Shown one piece after another: positions 12,334 through 22,017 of a stretch of DNA of 38,038 nucleotides. The DNA is taken from positions 1-38,038 of the IMG/VR virus record IMGVR_UViG_3300046167_000204; one strand, 5' to 3'. Positions within the stretch are counted from its first letter, which is position 1; every line of letters starts with the position of its first letter. The position numbers and the translations under genes are program-made. Below the pieces are notes generated by a model that did no database searches, was not told the origin of the DNA, and saw nothing but the letters and a program-made list of their open reading frames with translations. The DNA comes from a virus.

Positions 12334-13025
12334 GTATGTTAAAAGACGATAATGACATCAGAATTAAGTATAAAGATGGAGCTGAAGTAAAACTTCCTAA
12401 TAAAGGATTAGAAGCTTTAAAGAAATCAGCTCCTGAAGTAGTAGCCAGAATGGGTTACGAAGAAGGTGGAGAAATAGATAACCAAATGTTAATGGTTATG
12501 ACACCATCACAAGAATCTGAAATGGAAACTGACGATAACATGGAAGATAACTACACAAAATTTATAATGGAAGAAGCATTAAGTGAAGATGAAGAAGATA
12601 TGCTAACTTCTAAACTAGAACAAGATGAACAACTATCTATGTTATTCGATAAGATAATAGATGTTGCTCAAGAATTTGCTGGGTCTGGTCCTGTTGAAGG
12701 TCCGGGTTCAGGAGTCTCTGACAGTATACCTGCTAGGTTATCTGACGGAGAGTTTGTCTTTACTGCAAAAGCTGTAGAAGAAATCGGAGCTGACAATTTA
12801 ATGTCAATGATGAAAGACGCTGAAGCTAAAGCAGAAGAAAGGCAACAAGCTTATGGCGGAGGAGTTATGGGTGACCAACTTGAAAAAGTTGTAACAACAG
12901 AAACTCGTATTACTAAACCTGCAGATGCTATGTCTCCAGCACTAGGTGCTAAAGAAGATAACATGATACAGGAAGAAGTAACACGGAATATGTTAGACCC
13001 TAGAGTTCCACACGTAAGAAGCTAA
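12330..13025 (+). CDS. phage structural-module protein (231 aa)
   Basis: An acidic, Met/Glu-rich protein. Residues about 115-155 carry GPGSGVSDSIPARLSDGEFV followed by FTAKAVEEIGADNLMSMM, a motif widespread in phage virion proteins, including the ends of tape-measure-like and connector-associated proteins. Its exact role is unknown to me. It lies between the portal and scaffold genes, suggesting a minor virion or assembly protein. Confidence 0.6.
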   Translation: MSMLKDDNDIRIKYKDGAEVKLPNKGLEALKKSAPEVVARMGYEEGGEIDNQMLMVMTPSQESEMETDDNMEDNYTKFIMEEALSEDEEDMLTSKLEQDEQLSMLFDKIIDVAQEFAGSGPVEGPGSGVSDSIPARLSDGEFVFTAKAVEEIGADNLMSMMKDAEAKAEERQQAYGGGVMGDQLEKVVTTETRITKPADAMSPALGAKEDNMIQEEVTRNMLDPRVPHVRS

Positions 13026-13159
13026 ATAACGATAAAGCTACCTGAATTAATTACTCAGCCCTTTATCATTTTAATAACCGAAAGGCTACCTTTACAAACA
13101 AGCCCTCTAGTCGACATAGAGCTACCTTGTGAAACAAGCCCTGAGTAGGAGAAAAGAAA
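13026..13159 (+). ncRNA. structured multi-hairpin RNA leader of the scaffold gene
   Basis: The 134-nt gap has three copies of a module, GCTACC followed 16-20 nt later by AGCCC (13037-13061, 13085-13105, 13121-13141). Each encloses a small hairpin: CTGA/TCAG (13042-13045/13055-13058), CTT/AAG (13090-13092/13100-13102) and CTTGT/ACAAG (13126-13130/13134-13138). Linker hairpins are GATAAAG/CTTTATC (13031-13037/13061-13067), its alternative CTTT/AAAG (13061-13064/13081-13084), and CTCTA/TAGAG (13105-13109/13117-13121). TACTCAG (13052-13058) can instead pair with CTGAGTA (13141-13147), which abuts the AGGAG ribosome-binding site (13147-13151). This looks like a cis-regulatory or protein-binding RNA. 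Confidence 0.6.
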
Positions 13160-14041
13160 ATGACTAATACAGTCCAAAAAGAGGAAACGCCAAATCCTTA
13201 TAACGCAAAGAAAGATTGGCATGGTGGAGAAGATAAACCTTTTATCTCATCAGAAAATATGTATTTTGAAGAGCCACAGAATAAGCTCTTTAACAGCAAC
13301 GACATAACTGAAGTGGAAGCTGAAGGAAGTGTTAATGCTCAAGAACTGGAAACTAAAAAGGATACTCCTTATAAAAAACCAGACTATAAAAAAAGATACG
13401 ATGATTTGAAAAAACATTATGATAGTAAACTTAACGAGTTTAAAAGCAGAGAACAAGAGTTAATTGAAGAGGCTACTAGTAATAGAACCGAATACAAAGC
13501 TCCTAAATCTGAAGAAGAACTTGAAGAGTTTAAAAATAACTATCCTGATGTTTACGAAGTTGTAGAAACTGTTGCTCATATGCAATCGGAGACTAAAGCA
13601 AAAGTTCTAGAAGAACGCCTTAGTAAACTCCAAGAACGTGAGAATCAATTAGTACGACAGAGTGCAGAAAAAAGGTTAATGGAAAGACATCCTGATTTTG
13701 AAGATATTAAAAACAGTGATGACTTTCATGGTTGGGCAAAAGAGCAGCCAAAGTCTATTCAAGATTGGATATACAAAAACGCTGACGATGCTGACCTAGC
13801 TTCCCGTGCTTTAGATTTGTTTAAAAAAGATTTTGGTATTGATGCTCCAAAGGCTAAGTCATCTTCTAAACCGACTAGAAAATCTGCTGCTGATATGGTT
13901 TCTACTAAAACAAAAAGTATAGAACCTACGCAACAGAAAGTATGGTCAGAAAAAGAGATTGCTGCAATGAGTGTTGCTGAATTTGATAAATTTGAAAAAG
14001 AGATATCAGATGCAATGCAAGAAGGCAGAATCACAAAATAA
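13160..14041 (+). CDS. capsid assembly scaffold protein
   Basis: A 293-aa, highly charged, helical protein immediately before the major capsid gene, the usual position of podovirus scaffolds. It has an acidic N-terminal part, a coiled-coil middle (about residues 75-175: YDDLKKHYDSKLNEFKSREQ, LEERLSKLQERENQLVRQ), a DFEDIKNSDDFHGWAKEQP segment and a Lys-rich C-terminus that would bind coat protein. Scaffolds direct procapsid assembly and leave before DNA filling. GGAG precedes the ATG, next to the structured leader. Confidence 0.8.
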   Translation: MTNTVQKEETPNPYNAKKDWHGGEDKPFISSENMYFEEPQNKLFNSNDITEVEAEGSVNAQELETKKDTPYKKPDYKKRYDDLKKHYDSKLNEFKSREQELIEEATSNRTEYKAPKSEEELEEFKNNYPDVYEVVETVAHMQSETKAKVLEERLSKLQERENQLVRQSAEKRLMERHPDFEDIKNSDDFHGWAKEQPKSIQDWIYKNADDADLASRALDLFKKDFGIDAPKAKSSSKPTRKSAADMVSTKTKSIEPTQQKVWSEKEIAAMSVAEFDKFEKEISDAMQEGRITK

Positions 14042-14068
14042 ACTATAATTAACTAAAAGGAAAATAAA

Positions 14069-15046
14069 ATGGCTCAATTTTTTCAAACTGGCTCTGACGG
14101 GTCAGCAACGAGTAACTTTGACGCAGGTACAGCCGGACAGACTAATAGTTTCTTTTTACCATCGGTTTACTCTAAAAAGGTTTTAAACTTCTTTAGAAAA
14201 GCCTCAGTGGTAGAAGCTATTACTAACACCGACTATGCTGGTGAAATATCTGCTTACGGAGACTCTGTAAAAATAATAAAAGAACCTGTAATTTCTGTGT
14301 CTGATTACACAAGAAATGCAGATACAAGTGCGACCCTACTAACCGACCAAGAAATATCTTTGGTTGTTGACAGTGCTAAAGCTTTTAAATTCATCGTAGA
14401 TGATATCGAAAGCAACATGTCACATGTGAACTTCAAAGAAATTGCTTCTAGCTCAGCTGCATATGCTCTTAAAGATGCATACGATGCTGCTGTTATAGCA
14501 AAAATGTTTGCTGGTTGTTCCGCAGCTACACCTAATCACATCTTAGGTGCAGACAATGCTACAGCATTAGGTGCTGGTGTATTTGATGGAACTGGTTCTG
14601 TAGACTTAGGTCAAACTGGTGAAACAGACCCTCTAGACTTAATGGCTAGAATGGCAAGACTATTAGACGAACAGAATGTACCTGAAGAAGGTAGATGGTT
14701 CGTTGCTGGTCCTGACTTCTACGAGCAATTAGGACAGTCTGGGTCTAAACTTCTTTCTGTTGACTTTAACGCTGGTCAAGGTTCAATCAGAAATGGTTTA
14801 GTTTCAAGTGGAAAACTAAGAGGATTTGATATGTATAAATCAAACAATATTGCAGGTACATCTAATGCTACCGGTAAATGTTTGGCTGGTCATATGAGTT
14901 CTACTGCTACTGCTAACACTATCCTTTCAACAGAAGTGTTGAGAGACCCAACATCGTTTGGTGATATTGTTAGAGGCTTACATGTCTATGGATGTAAAGT
15001 TCTTAGAGATGAAGCTTTAGTATCAGCTTTCTACAAAATTGACTAA
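14069..15046 (+). CDS. major capsid protein
   Basis: A 325-aa coat protein, placed just after the scaffold with a good AAGGAAA ribosome-binding site. The sequence has an N-arm with FFLPSVYSKKVLNFFRKASV, a beta-rich segment (ISAYGDSVKIIKEPVISVSD), SLVVDSAKAFKFIVDDIES, and WFVAGPDFYEQLGQSGSKLL. These features fit HK97-fold coat proteins of podovirus-like marine phages. A hairpin terminator follows, probably limiting read-through and keeping coat mRNA abundant. Confidence 0.88.
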   Translation: MAQFFQTGSDGSATSNFDAGTAGQTNSFFLPSVYSKKVLNFFRKASVVEAITNTDYAGEISAYGDSVKIIKEPVISVSDYTRNADTSATLLTDQEISLVVDSAKAFKFIVDDIESNMSHVNFKEIASSSAAYALKDAYDAAVIAKMFAGCSAATPNHILGADNATALGAGVFDGTGSVDLGQTGETDPLDLMARMARLLDEQNVPEEGRWFVAGPDFYEQLGQSGSKLLSVDFNAGQGSIRNGLVSSGKLRGFDMYKSNNIAGTSNATGKCLAGHMSSTATANTILSTEVLRDPTSFGDIVRGLHVYGCKVLRDEALVSAFYKID

Positions 15047-15058
15047 TTGTCAAAACTC

Positions 15059-15090
15059 GGAGGAGTCTTCGGATTCCTCCACTATTTTTA
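15059..15090 (+). terminator. intrinsic terminator with UUCG tetraloop
   Basis: A 9-bp stem (15059-15067 with 15072-15080, one G-U pair) closed by the exceptionally stable C(UUCG)G loop is followed by ACTATTTTTA. It lies 12 nt after the capsid gene. Confidence 0.8.
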
Positions 15091-15100
15091 AGGTAATAAA

Positions 15101-15274
15101 ATGAAAGGCGTAAAACACTATAAAAGAGACGGTACACTACATAAAGGCGGTTCTCATAAAATGCCTAACGGAGATTTACATTCTGGCAAGACACACGGTA
15201 AGACCAGTGTAAAACTTTTTCATTTTAAAGATTTAAGTAAAAAAGCAAAGTTAAAAGCTAAAGGTACTAAATAA
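15101..15274 (+). CDS. 57-aa basic protein
   Basis: ATG at 15101 follows AAGGTAAT. The peptide (MKGVKHYKRDGTLHKGGSHK, MPNGDLHSGKTHGKTSVKLF) is His/Lys/Gly-rich and matches, from memory, a short protein found next to capsid genes in marine phages. Its stop shares a base with the next ATG (TAATG). It may be a minor virion or capsid-associated protein; function unknown. Confidence 0.65.
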   Translation: MKGVKHYKRDGTLHKGGSHKMPNGDLHSGKTHGKTSVKLFHFKDLSKKAKLKAKGTK

Positions 15275-16041
15275 TGGCTACAACATATCTTGACATAACT
15301 AACGAAGTACTAAGAGAACTCAATGAAGTTCCATTAACGTCTTCAAACTTTGGAGCTGCTACAGGTATTCAAAAGTTTGTAAAAGATTCAATTAATAAAT
15401 CTTTGTTTGATATAGCCAATGAAGAACCACAACTGCCTTTTTTCTCAGCAGGAGTCAGTGGAACTACTGACCCTTTTTATGGTAACGTAACAGTCCCTAG
15501 TGTAGCAGGACAACGATGGTACTTACTAAAAGCTGATAGTTCTAGTATTACTACAGACTATGCTTCTGTAGACTGGGATGATTTCTATGCTACAACAATT
15601 AACGTAAGTGGAGAAACAGCTCCTCACGTCTCTAAAGGTTTGAAATTTATTTCACATACAGATTGGAAAAGATATTATAGAGACAGTGAAAATGCAGACG
15701 ATGCAAATACACAGGCGTACGGAGAGCCTAAATTCGTAATTAAATCTCCAGACAACAGGAAGTTTGGATTAAGTCCAATACCTGACAAAGTTTATAACGT
15801 ACACTTTTATGCTTTTACAAAGCCTGTAGAGCTTGTAGCACATGGTGATACGATAGCATTACCAGACCAATATGCTAATATTATAACTGCTAAAGCAAGA
15901 TACTATGTATGGCAGTTTAAAGAAAGTCCACAACAAGCAGCATTTGCTTTAGAAGACTTTAAAAAGGGAATGAAATACATGAAGTCTAACCTCATGAATC
16001 CAGCTCCTAATTATATGACAGACGACAGAACCTACTTTTAA
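15274..16041 (+). CDS. tail tube-like/head-tail adaptor protein
   Basis: A 255-aa protein with the order expected for a tail tubular protein A or connector-ring protein of podoviruses. It begins with helices (TYLDITNEVLRELNEVPL) and has a beta-rich middle (FISHTDWKRYYRDSENA; KFVIKSPDNRKFGLSPIPDK) and a helical end (FALEDFKKGMKYMKSNLM). It would form the first ring below the portal. It is coupled to the 57-aa gene before it and lies 3 nt from the next gene. Confidence 0.75.
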   Translation: MATTYLDITNEVLRELNEVPLTSSNFGAATGIQKFVKDSINKSLFDIANEEPQLPFFSAGVSGTTDPFYGNVTVPSVAGQRWYLLKADSSSITTDYASVDWDDFYATTINVSGETAPHVSKGLKFISHTDWKRYYRDSENADDANTQAYGEPKFVIKSPDNRKFGLSPIPDKVYNVHFYAFTKPVELVAHGDTIALPDQYANIITAKARYYVWQFKESPQQAAFALEDFKKGMKYMKSNLMNPAPNYMTDDRTYF

Positions 16042-16044
16042 AAT

Positions 16045-17643
16045 ATGCCAAGTTCACAACCTTATACCGTTGCCTGTAACGGAGGTTTGGTAAAGTCAGT
16101 AAACTCTATTGACTTACTTAAAACTCCGGGATTAGCAAAGACATTACAAAACTTTGAAGTAGCTACAGAAGGTGGCTACAGACGTATCAATGGTTATACA
16201 AAATATAAAATTGATGGTGTCACAGCTTCACAACCTTCAGGGACAACTGAAAATATTTTAGGAGTTTTTCCTTATGCAGATGGTGTAGTTGTTTGTGTAA
16301 GTGATGACATATACTTTAGTAACGATGGAGCTAACTGGTTACAGATAAATAAACTATCTCACAGCTCTGGAGACAACCACACAACCTTTACAGGTAAAGC
16401 TGTAACAGCTAGAACTAATCAAGGACAATGTTCTTTTGCATTGTTTGAAGGTGCTACATTTGATTATGGTGAGTTAAACATAGCTGATGGAGCTAATGTT
16501 GTTTTTAGTTTTAGAATGGAAGGTACTGGTAATTTAAACACTAGAACTTTTTTTACTAGTGAATTAGCGGTAGCAAGTACTAAAGCTGTTAAATATGTAA
16601 CAGTTCATGACCATCATTTGATAGCAGCAGGAGTTGAAGATAACTTAAATACTTTATACTATAGTTCTAAAAATACTTTTTCATCTTTTCCAAGTACAAA
16701 TGCAATAACAATATCTGACCAAATAGTAGGTATTAAAGGTTTCCGTGAAGACTTATTTATATTTTGTGAGAATAGTATTCATAAACTTATAAATATAAAT
16801 GATTCTAATAACATAGCAATCGTTCCTGTCGCAGAAAACGTAGGTTGTTTAAGTGGCTATAGTATTCAAGAGATTGGTGGTGACTTAATGTTCTTAGCAC
16901 CGGATGGAATAAGAACAGTAGCTGGTACAGCAAGAATTGGTGACGTAGAGTTAGGAACAGTTTCAAAAGCTATACAGCCTGTAATAGTTAGTTTAGCAAG
17001 AAACATTGATAACTTTACAATTAATAGTTTAGTCATTAGGGAAAAGTCACAGTACAGATTATTCTATACTAATACAGGTCAGCCTAATGCTTCACAAAAA
17101 GGAATCATAGGAACACTTAGACCAAACGGATTTGAATGGTCAGAAACAAAAGGATTAGAAGTTACAACAATAAACTCTAACTTTAATCAAGACGGAGTAG
17201 AAGTTTATTATCACGGAGATAGTAACGGTTATATTTATACTCATGACACAGGTAATGACTTTGACGGTGGTAACATAGATGCACTATATCAAACTCCGGA
17301 TTATGATTATGGAGACTTAGGAACTTTAAAAACTTTGCACTATATTAAAATGTCAATAGCTCCAGAAGGAGACGTAACTCCTACATTAAGAGTTAGATAT
17401 GATTACGATAGTACAGATTTACCACAACCAGAAGACTATACATTTAATGTAGATGCTCCTTCTTTATTTGGCGGAGCTACGTTTGGCTCTTCACTTTTTG
17501 GAGCTGGAGAACAGCCATTGGTTAGAGTAGCATTACAGGGTAGTGGACACAGTAACTCTTTTAGAATTTCAACAAACAATAAAGTAGCACCATATATAGT
17601 AAATGGTTTTTACATAGACTTTATACCTTCAGGCAGGAGATAA
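16045..17643 (+). CDS. tail tubular protein B-like/tail hub protein
   Basis: A 532-aa beta-rich protein. The N-terminal segment (LKTPGLAKTLQNFEVATEGG, YRRINGYTKY) resembles the start of podovirus nozzle and DNA-stabilising proteins such as T7 gp12 or P22 gp10. Repeated strand motifs follow (VYYHGDSNGYIYTHDTGND), consistent with a beta-propeller. It would plug the tail end and anchor fibres. It follows the adaptor gene and precedes the fibre, as in podoviruses. Confidence 0.75.
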   Translation: MPSSQPYTVACNGGLVKSVNSIDLLKTPGLAKTLQNFEVATEGGYRRINGYTKYKIDGVTASQPSGTTENILGVFPYADGVVVCVSDDIYFSNDGANWLQINKLSHSSGDNHTTFTGKAVTARTNQGQCSFALFEGATFDYGELNIADGANVVFSFRMEGTGNLNTRTFFTSELAVASTKAVKYVTVHDHHLIAAGVEDNLNTLYYSSKNTFSSFPSTNAITISDQIVGIKGFREDLFIFCENSIHKLININDSNNIAIVPVAENVGCLSGYSIQEIGGDLMFLAPDGIRTVAGTARIGDVELGTVSKAIQPVIVSLARNIDNFTINSLVIREKSQYRLFYTNTGQPNASQKGIIGTLRPNGFEWSETKGLEVTTINSNFNQDGVEVYYHGDSNGYIYTHDTGNDFDGGNIDALYQTPDYDYGDLGTLKTLHYIKMSIAPEGDVTPTLRVRYDYDSTDLPQPEDYTFNVDAPSLFGGATFGSSLFGAGEQPLVRVALQGSGHSNSFRISTNNKVAPYIVNGFYIDFIPSGRR

Positions 17644-17646
17644 TAC

Positions 17647-20600
17647 ATGGCAAGTTATACTAGACAAAGTACATTTTCAGATGGTGATTTAATAACTGCT
17701 GCACTATTTAATAACGAATATAATCAATTAGTAGATGCTTTTAATAATGTTACAGGTCATAAACATGATGGTACTGTAGGCGAAGGACCAGTTATAGGAT
17801 TAATTGGTGATGCAGGTGTAGTAACTCCACTTAACAAAATTTTAGTAGATACAACTAATGACCATATAGAATTCTGGATAGATGTATCAGGAACTTCAAC
17901 ACAACAATTTTACGTAGCTGATGGAGCTATTGTACCTGTTACAGATAATGATGTAGACTTAGGTACAAGTTCTTTACAGTTTAAAGACCTTTACATAAAC
18001 GGTACTGCAAACATTGATAGTCTTGTAGCTGATACTGCAGATATTAACGGTGGTACAATAGACGGTGTTACAATCGGTGGTAGTTCTGCAGGAGCTATTA
18101 CAGGTACAACTATTACAGGTACAAGCTTTGTAATTGGTAGTGCATCTATTAACGAAACAGAGTTAGAAATACTTGATGGAGCTACACTAACTACTACAGA
18201 ATTAAACTACGTTGATGGTGTTACATCAAGCATACAAACACAATTAAACACTAAAGCTCCTCTAAGCTCTCCTAGCTTAACAGGAATACCAACAGCTCCT
18301 ACTGCATCAGCTAACACTAATACTACGCAGGTAGCGACTACAGCTTACGTACAGACAGAAATTACAGACCTAATAGGTGCAGCTCCGGGAACACTTGACA
18401 CACTTAACGAACTTGCAGCAGCTATTAACGATGATGCAAACTATAATACAACTTTAACAACTGCATTAGCTACTAAGCTTCCACTAGCTGGTGGAACTAT
18501 GACAGGAGATGTAACTTACAGTGACAATGTTAAAGCACAGTTTGGAACTTCTCAAGACTTACAGATTTATCATGATGGTAGTCATAGTTATATATCAGAA
18601 AATGGTACAGGTAATTTAATATTAAAAGGTGGCGGACAAATACTATTAAAATCACCAGCAGATGAAAATATGATTGTTGCTAATGGTAATGGTGCAGTAA
18701 ATCTTTTTTATGACAATGCAGCCAAACTAGCCACAACCTCAACAGGTATAGACGTAACAGGCGTAATAACAACAGATGGCTTAACAACTTCAGCGGATAT
18801 AAATTTTGGCGATGATGACAAAGCCATATTCGGTACAGGCTCAGATTTACAAATCTACCATGATGGTTCTAACTCAAACATTGTTGATACAGGAACAGGT
18901 TATTTATCTTTAAGAGGTACTGATTTAAGACTGCAAGACTCTAGTGGTTGGAACTTTGTTATATGTACAGATTTAGGACAAGGTGGTGAAGTAGCTTTAT
19001 TACATTCAAATATCCAAAAGCTAAAAACAACCTCAACAGGCATAGACGTAACAGGAGCAGTAACAAGTGATGGTTTGACTGTTGGTGCAAACGATAAAAT
19101 ACAGTTTGGCACATCAGATATAACAGGAATTTATCGCACAAACTCAGGTAGTGACTTTACCATGCAACATTGGGGAAACCTGTCAATGCTTATTGATAGC
19201 GATAACAATGATTCAGGTACTCGTCAATTTATGATTGGTCGTAACTCGCAAGATGCTTCAACAGCAACTAAAATCGCTTTATTTTCTGAAGGTGGAGACA
19301 TATCCTTTTACGAAGATACAGGAACAACTGCAAAACTTTTCTGGGATGCAAGTGCTGAATCGCTTGGAATAGGTACAACTTCGCCAATGAATACCTTATC
19401 CATAAAGGGTAGTGTTAATCAATTAGACATTGAAACAACTACCTCAGGTGTAACAATGGAAAGTATCGACCGTTCAGACCTTAATGCACAATCTGATTTG
19501 TCGTTCTATGCTAGGCATGGGGAGTTTAAATTTTTCGGAAGTTCATATTCTGAAAGAGCAAGAATAGATAGTAGTGGTAATTTATTAGTTGGAACTACAT
19601 CAGGAGGTAATTCATCTGCTGGATTTCGTGCATACTCAGGCGGTAATGGTGCTTTTACTATTGCTGGTACTACATTAAGTCTTAATCGTTTATCAAGTAA
19701 TGGAGAGATTTTAAACTTTCAAAAAGATACAGTTAATGTTGGAAGTATTGGCGTAGGTGGTTCTAATAAAATGACCATTATTGGTACAAATGCTAACCTA
19801 CAATTAGGTGCAAATAATACAGCTCTACTTAACTTAGATACAAATAAGTTCTACCCACAGACTGATAACTCAGTAGACTTAGGTTTTAATTCATCTGCAG
19901 GTAGATTTAGAGACCTTTATCTTACAGGAACAGCTAACTTCGGAAGCCTCTCAGACGGTACAATAACCATAACAGGATTTGCCGATGAAGATAATATGTC
20001 TTCAAACTCTGCAACGCTTGTACCGACTCAACAGTCTGTAAAAGCTTATGTAGATAGTCAAGTTAGTTCAGCCGGTGGAAATGGTATAAGCTTTGAAGAC
20101 AACGAAAAAGCACAGTTTGGTGCTAGTAATGATTTACAGATTTACCATGATGGTAGTAATAGTTATATAAAAGAAAATGGCACAGGTAATTTGTATTTAG
20201 CAGGTACGTCACTGGTTGTAAGTAATTCAGTGGGTGCTAATTATTTGGTAGCTTATGATGGTGGCAGTGTAAATCTATATCACAATGCCAATCAAAAACT
20301 AGCCACAACCAGTTCAGGCATAGACGTAACAGGAACAGTTACAAGTGATGGTTTGACTGTTGATGGTGCTGATGTATTTTTTAATAGTGGTTGGATAAAA
20401 TCAAATTCTAGCCTTCGTATTGATATTGACAACGACAACAACCAAACAGATAGAGCATTTTTTATAAGTCATGGCAATGCTTCTAAAGATATATTTAAAG
20501 CATCAGAGAACGGAGACATATCCTTCTATGACGATACAGGCTCAACTCAAGGTTTCTTTTGGGATTCTAGTGCTGAGTCTTTGGGTATTGGTACAACAGC

Positions 20601-21948
20601 ACCAAGTGCAGCTTTACACATATCAGGTACAAGTGCAAACCAAATAAGATTAGAAAGAACTAACCATGATACATTTAGAATAGGACTACAAAGTGCAGTT
20701 GGTTTAGGATTTCATAACGTAACAGACAATCGCACAGACATGATGATAAAAGGCGATGGTAATGTTGGAATTGGCACAAGTTCGCCAAGTACAACGCTTG
20801 AATTATCCAATGGATTTAATGCACCAATACTAAGACTTTCAAATGAAAATAACTCTATAACAGCAGGTGGAGACTTAGGTGTTATTGAATTTTATTCAGG
20901 AGATAACAGTAATAGTGGTGATAGTGTTCAAGCAAGTCTATCTGTTATTCAACCAACAACAGACAATGTTTCAGGTGAATTTGTTTTTAAAACAAGTAAT
21001 GCTGTAGAAAACTCTGGTGCTTTAACTGAACGTCTTCGTATTGCTAAAGACGGCTCAGTTGGCATAGGGACAACTTCGCCAACTTCTCCTTTACACGTTG
21101 TTGGTACAATTACAGCAGACACACATTTTACTTCTTCTGATACAAATACAACTTTAAGTACATCAGGAAGCGGTGGAACTGTTCGCTTGAGACCTAACGG
21201 ACTTTCTTCAACAACAGGTCAAGTTACAGTTGTTAGTTCAGGAAATGTTGGCATAGGAACTGATTCGCCCGACACAAAAATGCATATTTCTGACACATCT
21301 GGAAATGCAATCATTAGATTAGAACGTAATGATAATACAATATCAACAAACGATATTTATGGTGAAATACAATTTGAAGGTCAAGACGCAAGTGCAGCTT
21401 CTGCAGCAGGTGTAAGAGGTAAAATTTTAGGTGTATCAGAAGGCACAACTGGACAGATGGCAATTGCTTTCCATACAGCAAATAGTTACAGTCCAGCAAC
21501 GGAAGCCCTCAGAATCGATAGCAGCCAAAAGGTTGGAATCGGTATAACTTCACCAACTTCTCCTCTAACAGTAAAATCAAATTCTACAGGTTCACAGGAT
21601 GCTGGGTTTACTCTACAAGCTAATGGTAGTACAAATGCTATATTTAAAGTTGGTGAAAAATCAAATGGCAAAGCTCGTTTGCACATGTTTGATGGTACTA
21701 CAGAAAAAATAGCTTTACATACAGATGGAACAGCAAGTCATATAAGTGCTGGTAATTTTGGAATCGGCACAGCTTCGCCAAGTACAGCTTTACACGTTTC
21801 AGCAGGTGACGGTAGTGCAGAATTAACAGTAGCTAGAACAGGTACGTATGCTTCATCATGGAGTTTAAAACCTTTCAATGCTGATTTTATATTAGAGAAA
21901 GTGGAACAGACAGGGTTACTATTAAAGCTGGTGGCTTGGTTGGCATAG
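17647..21948 (+). CDS. giant tail fibre, N-terminal part (frame-shifted)
   Basis: A 1433-codon reading frame. The N-terminal ~120 residues (YTRQSTFSDGDLITAALFNN, NVTGHKHDGTVGEGPV) form the virion-attachment region of marine phage fibres. The shaft then has repeated modules: FGTSQDLQIYHDGSxSYI, 'LATTSTGIDVTG', and GIGT-SP-x-x-x-LxV units (seven in this part). The shaft is a Gly/Thr/Ser-rich trimeric beta structure reaching for the host surface. The stop at 21946-21948 is not natural: the fibre motifs continue in the -1 frame at about 21893 and return to the original frame at about 22018. The repaired gene would run to 25089 with about 2480 residues. Confidence 0.8.
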   Translation: MASYTRQSTFSDGDLITAALFNNEYNQLVDAFNNVTGHKHDGTVGEGPVIGLIGDAGVVTPLNKILVDTTNDHIEFWIDVSGTSTQQFYVADGAIVPVTDNDVDLGTSSLQFKDLYINGTANIDSLVADTADINGGTIDGVTIGGSSAGAITGTTITGTSFVIGSASINETELEILDGATLTTTELNYVDGVTSSIQTQLNTKAPLSSPSLTGIPTAPTASANTNTTQVATTAYVQTEITDLIGAAPGTLDTLNELAAAINDDANYNTTLTTALATKLPLAGGTMTGDVTYSDNVKAQFGTSQDLQIYHDGSHSYISENGTGNLILKGGGQILLKSPADENMIVANGNGAVNLFYDNAAKLATTSTGIDVTGVITTDGLTTSADINFGDDDKAIFGTGSDLQIYHDGSNSNIVDTGTGYLSLRGTDLRLQDSSGWNFVICTDLGQGGEVALLHSNIQKLKTTSTGIDVTGAVTSDGLTVGANDKIQFGTSDITGIYRTNSGSDFTMQHWGNLSMLIDSDNNDSGTRQFMIGRNSQDASTATKIALFSEGGDISFYEDTGTTAKLFWDASAESLGIGTTSPMNTLSIKGSVNQLDIETTTSGVTMESIDRSDLNAQSDLSFYARHGEFKFFGSSYSERARIDSSGNLLVGTTSGGNSSAGFRAYSGGNGAFTIAGTTLSLNRLSSNGEILNFQKDTVNVGSIGVGGSNKMTIIGTNANLQLGANNTALLNLDTNKFYPQTDNSVDLGFNSSAGRFRDLYLTGTANFGSLSDGTITITGFADEDNMSSNSATLVPTQQSVKAYVDSQVSSAGGNGISFEDNEKAQFGASNDLQIYHDGSNSYIKENGTGNLYLAGTSLVVSNSVGANYLVAYDGGSVNLYHNANQKLATTSSGIDVTGTVTSDGLTVDGADVFFNSGWIKSNSSLRIDIDNDNNQTDRAFFISHGNASKDIFKASENGDISFYDDTGSTQGFFWDSSAESLGIGTTAPSAALHISGTSANQIRLERTNHDTFRIGLQSAVGLGFHNVTDNRTDMMIKGDGNVGIGTSSPSTTLELSNGFNAPILRLSNENNSITAGGDLGVIEFYSGDNSNSGDSVQASLSVIQPTTDNVSGEFVFKTSNAVENSGALTERLRIAKDGSVGIGTTSPTSPLHVVGTITADTHFTSSDTNTTLSTSGSGGTVRLRPNGLSSTTGQVTVVSSGNVGIGTDSPDTKMHISDTSGNAIIRLERNDNTISTNDIYGEIQFEGQDASAASAAGVRGKILGVSEGTTGQMAIAFHTANSYSPATEALRIDSSQKVGIGITSPTSPLTVKSNSTGSQDAGFTLQANGSTNAIFKVGEKSNGKARLHMFDGTTEKIALHTDGTASHISAGNFGIGTASPSTALHVSAGDGSAELTVARTGTYASSWSLKPFNADFILEKVEQTGLLLKLVAWLA

Positions 21949-22017
21949 GCACAACTTCGCCAAGTTATACACTTGATGTACGCGATGATTCGAATATCAG
22001 ATTACTGGGGACAAGCA
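21893..22017 (+). other. 41-codon out-of-frame segment within the fibre gene
   Basis: In the -1 frame this stretch encodes a normal fibre unit (GTDRVTIKAGG, then GIGTTSPSYTLDV). In the main frame it contains a TAG. Two compensating one-base changes, near 21892-21896 and near 22009-22018, would restore one continuous gene. No classic slippery heptamer is seen. Confidence 0.75.

Noticed and set aside
21949-21999. ATG 21973 as the start of a separate second fibre gene
   Set aside because: The upstream motif order continues from the first ORF across the shifted segment, and no ribosome-binding site or fibre-type N-terminus is present.
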